Assembly: GCF_002939305.1 (NCBI RefSeq) | Contig: NZ_MVDI01000006.1 | Location: 124,001 to 188,000, forward strand | DNA: 64,000 bases | Reading direction: 5' to 3' | DNA from: Chroococcidiopsis sp. TS-821 | GTDB taxonomy: Bacteria; Cyanobacteriota; Cyanobacteriia; Cyanobacteriales; Chroococcidiopsidaceae | In this document: positions 16,207 through 25,364 of the stretch, in pieces | How the letters are laid out: each line of letters begins with the position of its first letter | Numbering within the stretch: the first letter of the stretch is position 1 | Made by a program: the position numbers and the translations under genes | Notes under the pieces: model-generated | What the model was told of the DNA's origin: nothing | The model's database searches: none | Seen by the model: only the letters and a program-made list of their open reading frames with translations

Positions 16207-17595
16207 TCAATCGTGCCTAAATGTTCTATGGTTTGTAATCACCATTTCTAAAGTAAAAATGCTCCCTTGTCCTACTAGACTTTCAACACTGAGATGGGCT
16301 TGATGTTTTTGGGCAATTGCCAGTGCAATCGCCAACCCCAATCCTGTTCCTCCAGTTTTGCGAGAGCGGTCTCCATCAACACGATAAAAGCGATCAAAAA
16401 TTTGCGTTTGTTCAGCTAGCGGAATCCCAATCCCTGTGTCTTTTACCGCAATTACGGCAGTGCGATCACGCACTGTGAGACTCGCGCTCACCTGTCCTCC
16501 ACTAGGTGTGTACTGAATGGCATTGGCAATTAAATTTGACACTAAGCGGTAAAGCTGCGATTCGTTACCCAGGATGTAGATCTCGAAATCAGGAATTTGG
16601 CTGGTTAGGTGAATATCTGATGCCGTTGCAAGCTCTAAAAACTCTTCGGTCAAATCGTTGATGAGGTCATTCAAACAACAGGGTTGAAAGGGCTTTAATG
16701 ACGAATCTTGTTCAAGACTAGTCAAAAAGAGTAAATCTGCGATCAAATGACTCAAGCGTCGTCCTTGCCGTTCAACAGTATGCAGCATAATTTGGATATT
16801 TTGTTGATTTGATTGGGGAACTCGCAAAATGGCTTCTATAGTTGCCAGTAAGCTAGCAAGAGGCGATCGCAACTCATGAGCAGCATTGGCGGTAAACTGT
16901 TGTTGTTGCTGATAGGACTGGTAAATGGGCTGCATTGCCAAGCCTGAGAGCCGCCAACTTGAAATAACCACCAAACCCAGCGCAATAGGGAATCCAATAA
17001 TAAATGTCCATTGCATTCGCCTGGTTTCAGCATCGAAGGGTGCTAAAGTACGTCCAATTTGCAGATAGCCCCAGGATGGATGATTAGTTGTTTGAGCCGC
17101 CTGATGTCTCGCATTAGCACTGTGCAAAATTGTCGTGAATTGGCGATAGCGAGTCCTATCAGTAGTGCGAAACGTTTGCCACGGAGCAGGGTTGAAAGTT
17201 TGAGGAAGTGGCAGCGGTTGATTAGGTGAAAAAGCAAGTAGTTTGCCGTGATGATCGAACAAGCGAATGTAGTAGGTACTCCGATCGCTGATGCCGATTG
17301 TATGGCGCTGAATCAAGGTGGAACTGATATTACAAAATTGACCTACTAAACATAATTCGGGAAAAATTCGCTGTAAAACAACTGCCGGATCTTCTGAAGC
17401 AGATAGCCTGGGTTCCAGACTGTCATGCAGCGTTCCAGCGATCGACTCAATTTCTCGTTCTAGTGCTGCCCAGTTTGCTTGAACGAGCGCTCGGTACATC
17501 CCGAACCAAGACAGGCTTAAAATTATCCCCATGACAAGCGCATACCAGAGTGCCAAACGGGCACGACTGCGGCGAAAAAGCTGGTGGCTGTTCAT
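16207..17595 (-). CDS. Second RppB-type sensor histidine kinase
   Basis: This 462-residue membrane kinase is related to the one at 3863-5209. It has helices at about 15-37 and 198-220 and a periplasmic domain with several Cys and His (CLVGQFCNIS, QRHTIG) not shared with the first kinase. The dimerisation site is NAAHELRSPLASLLATIEAI with the phospho-His, and the ATP domain shows NAIQYTP, DTGIGIPLAEQ and GGTGLGLAIALA. The start lies 9 bases downstream of the regulator's stop, so the pair is an operon with regulator first. Divergent placement from the RND operon suggests it governs that pump. Confidence 0.85.
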   Translation of the reverse strand: MNSHQLFRRSRARLALWYALVMGIILSLSWFGMYRALVQANWAALEREIESIAGTLHDSLEPRLSASEDPAVVLQRIFPELCLVGQFCNISSTLIQRHTIGISDRSTYYIRLFDHHGKLLAFSPNQPLPLPQTFNPAPWQTFRTTDRTRYRQFTTILHSANARHQAAQTTNHPSWGYLQIGRTLAPFDAETRRMQWTFIIGFPIALGLVVISSWRLSGLAMQPIYQSYQQQQQFTANAAHELRSPLASLLATIEAILRVPQSNQQNIQIMLHTVERQGRRLSHLIADLLFLTSLEQDSSLKPFQPCCLNDLINDLTEEFLELATASDIHLTSQIPDFEIYILGNESQLYRLVSNLIANAIQYTPSGGQVSASLTVRDRTAVIAVKDTGIGIPLAEQTQIFDRFYRVDGDRSRKTGGTGLGLAIALAIAQKHQAHLSVESLVGQGSIFTLEMVITNHRTFRHD

Positions 17596-17604
17596 AGCGG
17601 CTGT

Positions 17605-18297
17605 TCACAAGGCTGTGTTGAATCGATAGCCCTGACCCGGAATGGTTTCGATCGGGCAGTTGCAACCATAGCTGGCTAACTTGCGTCGCAATAACCGCAT
17701 TTGTGCTGCAACCACATTGCTGATCGGTTCTTCTTCTAGATCCCAGAGTTGATGCCGAATTTTGCTACCTGAAATGATGCGATTAGGATTTTGCATCAGA
17801 TAGGCGAGGATTTGAAATTCCTTGACGGTTAAAGGAATCGCTTGAGGAGGCTGAGCTAGTTCGCTGCACAGGGCATTATTGGCATAATCTAGCGTGAATG
17901 CACCAATACTGAGGTTTTGGGGTTGAAGTTGAGGCGATCGCCGCTGAAGTGCCCGCAACCGTGCCAGCAGTTCTTCCATCACAAATGGCTTGACCAAGTA
18001 ATCATCGGCTCCAGCATCGAGTCCGGCGATCCGGTTTTCAGGTTGTCCCAGGGCGGTGAGCATCAGCACGGGTAAGGGGTTTTGGTGCATTCTGAGCCGC
18101 TGGCATAACTCTAGCCCTGATAGCTCTGGTAGCAGCCAATCGACGATCGCCACCGTGTAATCTGTCCACTGGCTTTCAAGACAATGCCATGCCTGAGAGC
18201 CGTCTGGCACCCAATCTACTACGTATTTTTCGCTCACTAAGATTTGCTTAATGGCTAGTCCCAAATCCGCTTCGTCTTCTACTAGCAAAACTCGCAT
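17605..18297 (-). CDS. Second RppA-type response regulator
   Basis: This 230-residue OmpR-family regulator is closely similar to the one at 3181-3885. It has MRVLLVEDEADLG, phospho-Asp53 in AIVDWLLPE, DDYLVKPFV, and a winged helix with LTVKEFQILAYLM and NVVAAQMRLLRRKL, the same recognition helix as the first regulator. The two regulators may therefore bind the same box. I prefer ATG 18297; an in-frame GTG lies at 18318. It is transcribed divergently from the adaptor-RND operon, with box 6 in between. Confidence 0.85.
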   Translation of the reverse strand: MRVLLVEDEADLGLAIKQILVSEKYVVDWVPDGSQAWHCLESQWTDYTVAIVDWLLPELSGLELCQRLRMHQNPLPVLMLTALGQPENRIAGLDAGADDYLVKPFVMEELLARLRALQRRSPQLQPQNLSIGAFTLDYANNALCSELAQPPQAIPLTVKEFQILAYLMQNPNRIISGSKIRHQLWDLEEEPISNVVAAQMRLLRRKLASYGCNCPIETIPGQGYRFNTAL

Positions 18298-18346
18298 AGC
18301 CCCAATGAAATTAACCACAAGCTTGATTTTACAGAAATCGCTGCCA

Positions 18347-18363
18347 TTTCACCTGATTTTCAT
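18347..18363 (+). promoter_or_regulatory. Response-regulator direct-repeat box 6 (RND operon)
   Basis: TTTCAC (18347-18352) and TTTCAT (18358-18363) are 11 bp apart, separated by CTGAT. A -10-like TATGGA begins at 18380, 16 bp later. The adaptor gene starts at 18425. Orientation fits activation of the RND operon; the same site may also control the divergent regulator gene. Confidence 0.6.
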
Positions 18364-18424
18364 CTGCTCTTTGGCAGACTATGGAAGATTTTGGTTTAGC
18401 CCCGCGTCTTTGTGAGGAAGTATT

Positions 18425-19108
18425 ATGAAATCCGCTCTATTTATTAGTTCCATTATTGCTGTTGGTTTGGCTATCAGTGTACCTAGCGTTGGGTTTGCTC
18501 ACGTTGGGCATGGCGATGAATTTCAGGCAGAGGGCGGTGTTCAGCGCGTGCAAGTCAATGCTGAAACCGATCAGATGTTGGGTATTATGGTTACGCCAAT
18601 TGAGCCAGCCGCAGATGGTAGCGCCGCTGTTATGGTGCCTATCACAGCATTGGTCGATGCTAACGGTAAGCAACTCGTCTTCGTGCAGTATGAGAATTTT
18701 TATGAGCCTGTTCCCATCACAACTGGCGCAACTCAGGGCGACCTGATCGAGGTAACTCAAGGATTGTCAGTTGGGGAAAAACTTGTCACTGAAGGAAGTT
18801 TGTCGCTCTATGCAGAATCGCGCAAAACTCAAACTGCCAATGCAGCCGCCAGTCCAACCGCAATCGCCTCTCCCCAAACTAGTACAGCCCATGCTCAGGC
18901 AGATGCTCAAGGAATCCCTCATAGCCACGATGATGCTGGTAATCTCGTCTCACAGTCTAGTGAAACGACTCCGCAACCGAGCGGATTCCCGATAGGGATT
19001 GTAGCCGCAGCCGGTGGTGGAGCAGCGCTGTTGGTAGGGGCGATCGCCTTTATGAGTGGCGGTCGCAAAAAGAAGAACATCTTTTCTAACAAGAAAGGGG
19101 GCTTCTAA
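18425..19108 (+). CDS. Minimal RND adaptor with C-terminal membrane anchor
   Basis: This 227-residue exported protein corresponds to the C-terminal, membrane-proximal part of CzcB/CusB-type adaptors. A signal peptide (to about residue 25, VGFA) precedes HVGHGDEF. The adaptor-like strands VMVPITALVDANGKQLVFVQ and EVTQGLSVGEKLVTEGSLSL lie at about 68-128. A His-bearing low-complexity linker follows, then one hydrophobic helix (about 185-212) and a KKKNIFSNKK tail. The lipoyl and alpha-hairpin domains that contact TolC are absent, and usual adaptors are 350-500 residues. It starts the operon with the RND pump 6 bases downstream. Whether it works alone or with another adaptor is unknown. Confidence 0.7.
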   Translation: MKSALFISSIIAVGLAISVPSVGFAHVGHGDEFQAEGGVQRVQVNAETDQMLGIMVTPIEPAADGSAAVMVPITALVDANGKQLVFVQYENFYEPVPITTGATQGDLIEVTQGLSVGEKLVTEGSLSLYAESRKTQTANAAASPTAIASPQTSTAHAQADAQGIPHSHDDAGNLVSQSSETTPQPSGFPIGIVAAAGGGAALLVGAIAFMSGGRKKKNIFSNKKGGF

Positions 19109-19114
19109 TTTAAG

Positions 19115-22100
19115 ATGTTTAACTCGATTCTAAATCAGACGCTCAAAAACTCGATAGCTCAGCGGTGGTTCATCGTCGTCTGTGCCATTTTAGTGACAGT
19201 CTGGGGAGTCTTCAGTGCCACCCAAATGCCGCTAGATGTGTTTCCCGAATTCGCCCCACCCCAAGTCGATATTCACACCGAAGCGACTGGACTCGCTCCA
19301 GAGGAAGTAGAGTCGCAAATTACTGTACCGATTGAAAGTGCGGTGAATGGCTTGCCAGGTGTGACAACTGTGCGATCGTCCTCCAAGGTGGGGCTGTCGA
19401 TGGTGCAAGTGGTGTTTGACCAGGATGCCGATATTTACCAAGCGCGGCAAGCCGTGACAGAACGGCTGCAACAGGTGACAAATCAGCTTCCTGAAGGTGT
19501 GCATTCGCCAGAGATTTCACCCCTAGCATCGCCATTGGGCACCATTTTGCAATATGCCTTCACTGTCAATGGACAGGGAAAAACGTCGCTGATGGATCTG
19601 CGTCGTTTAGTCGATAGTACGCTCAGCAATCAAATTTTGTCCGTGCCAGGAGTCACCGATGTCACAATCTACGGTGGAGATGAGCGTCAAGAACAGGTAC
19701 TAGTTGATCCAGAAAAGCTGCGATCGCGCAATGTTTCCCTCACCGAAGTTACCAATGCAGCTAGAGGCGCAAACTCTAATGCCCCAGGCGGTTTTCTGAT
19801 TGGCGGTGGTCAAGAACTGTTGGTGCGCGGCATTGGGCAGGTGAAATCGATCGCCGATCTGCAAGAATCTGTCGTGAAAGTTCAGGATAGCAAGCCAGTT
19901 TTTCTTAAAGATGTGGCGGTAGTCAAAACCGGAGCAGCCCTGAAGCGAGGAGATGCCAGCTTTAATGGGCAGCCTGCGGTGGTACTGATGATTAATAAAC
20001 AGCCCGATGTCGATACACCTACTGTCACCAAAGCCGTGGAAGCAGTGATGCAATCGTTGCAGCCGAATTTTCCCCCTGATGTGCAAATAGCGCAAACGTT
20101 TCGCCAGTCTAATTTTATTGATTCTGCTATTGGCAATGTCAGCGGCTCTCTGATTGAAGGCATCATTATCGTTTCGGTGATTATGTTGCTATTTTTGATG
20201 AATTGGCGCACAGCGGTAATTACCCTGAGCGCAATTCCGCTGTCCTTGTTAATCGGGTTGATGTTTATGAAAGCCTTTGGTTTAGGCATCAATACCATGA
20301 CGCTGGGTGGGTTAGTGGTTGCTATTGGATCGGTAGTAGATGATTCGATCGTCGATATGGAAAACTGCTATCGCGGACTCCGAACCAATCAGGCACAGGG
20401 CAATCCCAAGCACCCGTTCCAGGTTGTGTATGACACGTCTGTGGAAGTGCGGCTGGCAGTGATTTTTTCTACAGTGATTATCGTTGTCGTGTTTGCGCCA
20501 ATCTTCAGTTTGACTGGCGTAGAAGGGCGGATTTTTGCGCCGATGGGATTAGCATATTTGCTCTCGATCGCGGCTTCTACACTGGTCGCCATGACCCTTT
20601 CCCCTGCCCTTTGTGCCATTCTGCTGGCGAATCAAACCCTGCCTCAGCAAGGCACATTCATTTCACGATGGGCAGAACGGCTGTATCGTCCCCTGCTGAA
20701 TCTGTCGCTGCGATCGCCCCAAATTATTCTAGGTTTGGCGCTGGCTGCATTGGTTGCTGCTTTTGCGATCATTCCCTCTTTGGGACGGGTGTTTCTGCCA
20801 GAATTCCAGGAAAAATCGATGGTCAACTCGATGGTGTTGTTCCCCGGCGTCTCGCTGGATATGACTAATCGGGCAGGCACCGCGCTTTCCAATTCACTTA
20901 AGGATAATCCCTTGTATGAGTGGGTGCAGGTGCGAGCAGGACGCACTCCTGGTGACGCAGATGGGGCAGGTGTCAATATGGCACACGTCGATGTGGAACT
21001 CAGCGACCTGGCGATGCAAGACCGAGAAGCCAGCGTGAAACAACTGCGTGAAGCGTTCCTCAAATTGCCTGGTGTTGCACCTAACATTGGCGGGTTTATT
21101 TCCCACCGCATGGATGAAGTGCTGTCTGGGGTAAGAAGCGCGATCGCCGTGAAAATCTTTGGTCCAGACCTGACCGAACTGCGACGGATCGGCGAACAGG
21201 TGCGGGATATCATCCAGCCCATTGGTGGAGTTGTAGACTTACAGCTTGAACCCCAACTGCCGATCCGTCAGGTGCAAATCCAATACAATCGCGCAGCAGC
21301 AGCTACTTATGGCTTGAGTATGGAGCAATTATCAGGCGTAGTGGAAACTGCTCTCAATGGACGCGTGGTGTCACAAGTGGCAGAGAACCAGCAACTGATC
21401 GATATTTCTGTTGCACTGGCAGAGAATGCTCGCAATAATTTAGATGCCATTCGCGCCATTCCCCTCTTTACTCCCACCGGGCAAACCATTTCGTTGAGTA
21501 CCGTCGCCACTGTAGATTACGGTATGGGAGCCAATGTGGTGAATCGGGAAGATGTGTCGCGGTTGATTGTTGTTTCAGCAAACGTGGCGGAACGCGATCT
21601 GGGCAGCGTGGTGAGCGATATTCAAGCTCAAATTCGGCAAAAAGTGCAGTTGCCCAATGGCTATTTTATCCAGTACGGCGGACAGTTTGAATCGGAACAA
21701 CGTGCTAGCAATAACTTGCTAGTATTTAGTATCCTAGCTGCGATCGCCATTGCGGTACTGATGTTCTTCTCGGTGAAGTCACTCTCTGCCACAATCGCCA
21801 TTATGATTAATCTACCGTTGGCGCTGGTGGGTGGCATTGTTTCCATCGCCTTGACTGGCGGTGTAATTTCGATCGCATCCTTGATCGGATTCATCACCTT
21901 ATTCGGCGTTGCCGTCCGAAATGGCTTGTTATTGGTAGACAACTACAACAACAAGTTTGCTCAAGGGATGCACCTCCAAGATGTCATTGTCAACGGCTCT
22001 CTGGAGCGAGTAAACGCTATTCTAATGACGGCGCTCACTTCCGCACTGGGGATGCTGCCGTTAGCGATCGCCAGTGGAGCCGGAAACGAAATTCTGCAAC

Positions 22101-22279
22101 CCTTAGCAATTGTGGTGCTAGGCGGTTTGTTTACCTCTACAGCGCTGACTTTGTTGGTTATTCCTGCTGTCTACGCGAAGTTTGGCAAACGCTTGATGCC
22201 CAAACAAAAATCAGTCGCAGTTGAAACAAGTTTTCCGGTGAATGCGGAGCCACAACCGTCTGCCAGTTCGGTTTTATAA
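19115..22279 (+). CDS. Heavy-metal RND efflux pump, CzcA/CusA family
   Basis: This 1054-residue inner-membrane RND protein has 12 helices and two large periplasmic loops, and its length is normal for the family. It shows the N-terminal QMPLDVFPEFAPPQVDIHTEA motif region, and GIIIVSVIMLLFLMNWRTA before helix 4. The helix-4 proton-relay segment reads AIGSVVDDSIVDMEN. This differs from both the DFG-VDGA type of zinc CzcA and the IGAMVDAA type of copper CusA, so the ion cannot be predicted with confidence. It pairs with the short adaptor 6 bases upstream. TolC at 5546 is the nearest outer-membrane partner. The C-terminal residues are unremarkable. Confidence 0.88.
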   Translation: MFNSILNQTLKNSIAQRWFIVVCAILVTVWGVFSATQMPLDVFPEFAPPQVDIHTEATGLAPEEVESQITVPIESAVNGLPGVTTVRSSSKVGLSMVQVVFDQDADIYQARQAVTERLQQVTNQLPEGVHSPEISPLASPLGTILQYAFTVNGQGKTSLMDLRRLVDSTLSNQILSVPGVTDVTIYGGDERQEQVLVDPEKLRSRNVSLTEVTNAARGANSNAPGGFLIGGGQELLVRGIGQVKSIADLQESVVKVQDSKPVFLKDVAVVKTGAALKRGDASFNGQPAVVLMINKQPDVDTPTVTKAVEAVMQSLQPNFPPDVQIAQTFRQSNFIDSAIGNVSGSLIEGIIIVSVIMLLFLMNWRTAVITLSAIPLSLLIGLMFMKAFGLGINTMTLGGLVVAIGSVVDDSIVDMENCYRGLRTNQAQGNPKHPFQVVYDTSVEVRLAVIFSTVIIVVVFAPIFSLTGVEGRIFAPMGLAYLLSIAASTLVAMTLSPALCAILLANQTLPQQGTFISRWAERLYRPLLNLSLRSPQIILGLALAALVAAFAIIPSLGRVFLPEFQEKSMVNSMVLFPGVSLDMTNRAGTALSNSLKDNPLYEWVQVRAGRTPGDADGAGVNMAHVDVELSDLAMQDREASVKQLREAFLKLPGVAPNIGGFISHRMDEVLSGVRSAIAVKIFGPDLTELRRIGEQVRDIIQPIGGVVDLQLEPQLPIRQVQIQYNRAAAATYGLSMEQLSGVVETALNGRVVSQVAENQQLIDISVALAENARNNLDAIRAIPLFTPTGQTISLSTVATVDYGMGANVVNREDVSRLIVVSANVAERDLGSVVSDIQAQIRQKVQLPNGYFIQYGGQFESEQRASNNLLVFSILAAIAIAVLMFFSVKSLSATIAIMINLPLALVGGIVSIALTGGVISIASLIGFITLFGVAVRNGLLLVDNYNNKFAQGMHLQDVIVNGSLERVNAILMTALTSALGMLPLAIASGAGNEILQPLAIVVLGGLFTSTALTLLVIPAVYAKFGKRLMPKQKSVAVETSFPVNAEPQPSASSVL

Positions 22280-22312
22280 AGTTTCTAAAAGCTGATTAGG
22301 GGCGCGATTCGT

Positions 22313-23194
22313 TTACCAATATGAGATGCGATCGCACCCCTGCTTAATACCTTTTAGCTTTTCTGGGTTGACCACTGCAAAGATTGACTGGATCTGCTCA
22401 TTTGTAATATCAAAGCTAAAAACGCTATGGAGCTTTTCATTGACGAGATTGATGATTCCAGGCTGTCCATTAATTGTGACAATTTGAGGAACCATTGTAG
22501 GGGTTAATTGGCTGCGTCGAATTGCTAATAAAAATCGAGCTACCTTTATACAACCATGTAGCGGTTTCTGGGCTGCAATTGTCTTGCCTCCTCCATCTGA
22601 CCAGAAAGTTATGTCTTCTGCCATCAACGTAATGAGCGACTGCAAATCCCCTTGATTCCAATAGTCAAGAAACCGTTCTAGCAGGATATTATTCGCATGA
22701 GAATCTAGACTGATCGCTGGTCTGCGTAGGACAAGGTGGTGATTAGCGCGATGTACAATTTGACGGCAATTTGAAACACTTCTACCAACAGTTTTGGCAA
22801 TATCATCGTAACTGTAATCGAACACTTCGCGTAAGAGAAATACTGCTCTTTCCGTAGGAGATAAACATTCAAGCAGCATTAAAAACGCAAAGGAAAGAGA
22901 TTCTGCTAATTCCGCACTATCCTTCGTACACAACTCCGTTACTAAAGGTTCAGGTAGCCAAGCTCCTACATACTGTTCTCGCTTCACACGGGCAGAACGA
23001 TGGTGATCAATACACAATCGAGTCACAATTTTTGATAGAAATGCCTTGGGAGATTTCACTATGGTTTCGGTATTCTGCCAGCGTATCCAAGCTTCTTGCA
23101 CAATGTCTTCAGCATCACTGACGCTGCCTAACATCCTATAGGCGATTGCAAACAGAAGCGACCTGTATTGATTGAAAATCTTTAATTGGCTCAT
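22313..23194 (-). CDS. ECF sigma factor, SigJ-like with SnoaL-type tail
   Basis: This 293-residue protein has sigma-70 region 2 (FAIAYRMLGSVSDAEDIVQE, WIRWQN) at about 15-80 and region 4 (LSPTERAVFLLREVFDYSYD) at about 112-160. These are followed by a roughly 120-residue SnoaL/NTF2-like domain, the layout of ECF41/SigJ sigma factors, in which the tail modulates activity without a classical anti-sigma factor. It starts 6 bases downstream of the azoreductase gene. In related ECF41 systems the sigma factor controls an adjacent redox enzyme, which fits here. It converges on the RND gene. Confidence 0.85.
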   Translation of the reverse strand: MSQLKIFNQYRSLLFAIAYRMLGSVSDAEDIVQEAWIRWQNTETIVKSPKAFLSKIVTRLCIDHHRSARVKREQYVGAWLPEPLVTELCTKDSAELAESLSFAFLMLLECLSPTERAVFLLREVFDYSYDDIAKTVGRSVSNCRQIVHRANHHLVLRRPAISLDSHANNILLERFLDYWNQGDLQSLITLMAEDITFWSDGGGKTIAAQKPLHGCIKVARFLLAIRRSQLTPTMVPQIVTINGQPGIINLVNEKLHSVFSFDITNEQIQSIFAVVNPEKLKGIKQGCDRISYW

Positions 23195-23200
23195 AAGGCG

Positions 23201-23821
23201 CTACCAGTTTGCTGCTAAATTCATCAGTTGTGTATGTGCGTTTTCGATGTGTTGCTGTCGCTCGTTAGGCATAAACTGATGAGGTACAGCGACAACTGTA
23301 GTATCCTCAATACCGATGAACCTTAGAATAGAGCACACATAGGTTTCACAAAAATTCAGATGTCCCAATGGCGTACCAGGCGAAAAATTGCCTGCACTTG
23401 GCGTAATTATCAAGGCTTTCTTGCCTGTCGCTAAGCCTGCAAAGGTATGATTGATGGGATCGAAAGTAAAGGTGCGATTGACTCGCACAATATTATCTAA
23501 ATATGTCTTGAAAGTAGAAGGTATGCTGAAGTTATACATCGGCACACCTAGCAGCAACCGATCTGCCCACAGCAATTCCTCAATCAGTTGCTCAGACTCT
23601 TTCAGCGATTCAGTCATGGCAGGTGAGCGATCTTCTGGTTGAGTGTAATTTGCCGTTGTCCATAGTTGTGTAGGGTGAGCAGGAGGATGGCTACCAATAT
23701 CCCGCCGTTGATGATGTGCTTGCGGATGCGTTACTTGCCATGCATGAATAAAGTTATCACTGAGGGTACGAGAAACAGATTTTTCTAGCCGAGCGCTGGA
23801 TTGAACTTCGAGTAGGTTCAT
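23201..23821 (-). CDS. azoR: FMN-dependent NADH-azoreductase
   Basis: This 206-residue flavodoxin-like reductase is of the AzoR family. The N-terminal phosphate-binding segment is SSARLEKSVSRTLSDNF, the FMN-contact loop is PMYNFSIPSTFKTYLDNIV near residue 94, and the C-terminal part carries ITPSAGNFSPGTPLGHLNF. It reduces quinones, azo dyes or other electrophiles with NADH and FMN. It forms a two-gene operon with the downstream SigJ-like sigma factor (6-base gap), which suggests regulation by an oxidative or electrophile signal. Length matches the family. Confidence 0.85.
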   Translation of the reverse strand: MNLLEVQSSARLEKSVSRTLSDNFIHAWQVTHPQAHHQRRDIGSHPPAHPTQLWTTANYTQPEDRSPAMTESLKESEQLIEELLWADRLLLGVPMYNFSIPSTFKTYLDNIVRVNRTFTFDPINHTFAGLATGKKALIITPSAGNFSPGTPLGHLNFCETYVCSILRFIGIEDTTVVAVPHQFMPNERQQHIENAHTQLMNLAANW

Positions 23822-23895
23822 CAGAGGGTTTCATTTTAGATATCTACCTTTAAAGGACGAAACACTACCTTGTGTTGTGACATCATCCTCTAATG

Positions 23896-24594
23896 CTATT
23901 GCGTGATGTTCTTGCTTCTAAATTGTTGAAGGAGTTGGGCAAACAGTACCGAATCAATTTCACAGTCGATTGCCCTTATCCCCTGACCTTTCTGGCTAAT
24001 TGAGGGAGGTTGAACACCCTGTTCAAAACAATCGGTTAACAAAGCAACTAAGTGACTTAATCCAGTAAATTGAAGCTGAGTAGACAAAAAAACTTCCGTT
24101 ACTCTTATCGGAGGCAAGTTCGTTCCATTCGCACAGTACAGGGTCGGCGGCTCCGCATTTAATCGAATCATGCAATAGATGGTGGTGTTGCTGTCATTTA
24201 GAATGGCGATCGGCAGTAAATTAATCAAACACTTACCAAGCTTGAGATGACGATGCCCTGCCAGGGCATATTCCAAGGGCAAAAACTTTGCGACAATGAG
24301 CCGCCCTTCAAATAGTAGATGGACTTCGTTCTCTCGCCCTGCTAATTCACCGTGCCATTTCCCTTTGAGTCGCAGAAATTTTTCAGCTAAATTCAATTTT
24401 TCTGAAGTGCCAGAAAGCCCATTGTGCCATTGATATAAATCGTGAATATCTTGGGGCAGTGCCCATGAGAATGCAGCGATTTGCTTCTTAATGTCATCGG
24501 CTGTTAATCCAGGCTGTAGACGACTGGCAATTTTAGGAGCTGTTTGACTTAACACTGTGTCAAAGCGGACGAATGTGTCAATCATTTCAATCAT
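23896..24594 (-). CDS. SMI1/KNR4 family protein
   Basis: This 232-residue protein is recognised by the SMI1/KNR4 (SUKH) signature near residue 50: LPQDIHDLYQWHNGLSG, preceded by an Asp/Lys-rich helix (LTADDIKKQIAAF). Later segments FLPLEYALAGHRHLKLG and LPIAILNDSNTTIYCM fit the remaining strands. Bacterial members often act as immunity proteins against contact-dependent or polymorphic toxins, but many stand alone. No toxin gene adjoins it here. Start choice is between ATG 24594 and ATG 24585. Confidence 0.65.
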   Translation of the reverse strand: MIEMIDTFVRFDTVLSQTAPKIASRLQPGLTADDIKKQIAAFSWALPQDIHDLYQWHNGLSGTSEKLNLAEKFLRLKGKWHGELAGRENEVHLLFEGRLIVAKFLPLEYALAGHRHLKLGKCLINLLPIAILNDSNTTIYCMIRLNAEPPTLYCANGTNLPPIRVTEVFLSTQLQFTGLSHLVALLTDCFEQGVQPPSISQKGQGIRAIDCEIDSVLFAQLLQQFRSKNITQ

Positions 24595-24785
24595 GGTGAT
24601 CGCTCCTAGCTAGAGATAGGCTTACATAATCAAGACGAGAGAGAAGCTTTTTTTGTGACAAGACTTGGTTTGTCAGATTAAGCAATCCTAAATATTCCTT
24701 TCGCTAGTAGAGATGACTTCTGTGTGTAGCTTAAGAGTAATCATTTACTTTTACTCTCAAAAACCGTAAAGTCATCGTTAGGGCT

Positions 24786-25364
24786 TCACGGAGCTAGCCC
24801 GTTCCACAACACCGCGATCGCATCAGAAATAGCACGATCAGTATCAATGGGTTGATGAGCACCAATGGTTTCAGACAAAACTAAATTGTGTAAGTGCGAA
24901 AGTAAAACTGTTGCTGTTACCGCAGCATTATCTGTATAGATTCGCCCTAGATTTAACTCAGCAGTCAAATATTCTGTTAACTCATTTCCGATTTGCATCG
25001 CAGGCATCGTATGATGTTGCAAAAAAGTTTGCATATTAAAGGATGGATGACTGATGAGAGATAAAAAGACTGGCATCACCTCACGGAAGTAGGAAACAAT
25101 CTGCAAGCTAATTAATTTGAGGTTTGTCGTTACTTGTTTCTTACCAGGTTGAACGTTGAACATTACCTCAAGTTGCGCTTCTGGCAGCACCATCGCGGCA
25201 AAGAACAGCTCCTCTTTCGTACCAAATCGCTGGAAAATAACGGCTTCAGAGATCCCTACCATTTTAGCAAGCGTCCGTGTCGAAGCTTTCGCTCCTTCTT
25301 TGATGAAGAGCGATCGCGCCACAGCAAGAATTTCTTCATCTGTGATGGTTTTATTGCGAGGCAT
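24786..25364 (-). CDS. TetR/AcrR family regulator
   Basis: This 192-residue TetR-type regulator has its helix-turn-helix at about residues 15-50 (EILAVARSLFIKEGAKASTR, then TLAKMVGISEAVIFQRFGTK EELFFAAM). The C-terminal ligand domain is mostly helical and not assignable. ATG 25364 gives the usual short lead before the HTH; an in-frame TTG at 25394 is the alternative. Downstream minus-strand genes (SMI1, azoR, sigJ) begin 190 bases further on and may be its targets; that is inference only. Confidence 0.8.
   Translation of the reverse strand: MPRNKTITDEEILAVARSLFIKEGAKASTRTLAKMVGISEAVIFQRFGTKEELFFAAMVLPEAQLEVMFNVQPGKKQVTTNLKLISLQIVSYFREVMPVFLSLISHPSFNMQTFLQHHTMPAMQIGNELTEYLTAELNLGRIYTDNAAVTATVLLSHLHNLVLSETIGAHQPIDTDRAISDAIAVLWNGLAP

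Noticed and set aside
20644-21222. Long minus-strand frame inside the RND pump gene
   Set aside because: It is antisense to well-conserved RND sequence; long antisense frames are common in GC-balanced genes of this kind.
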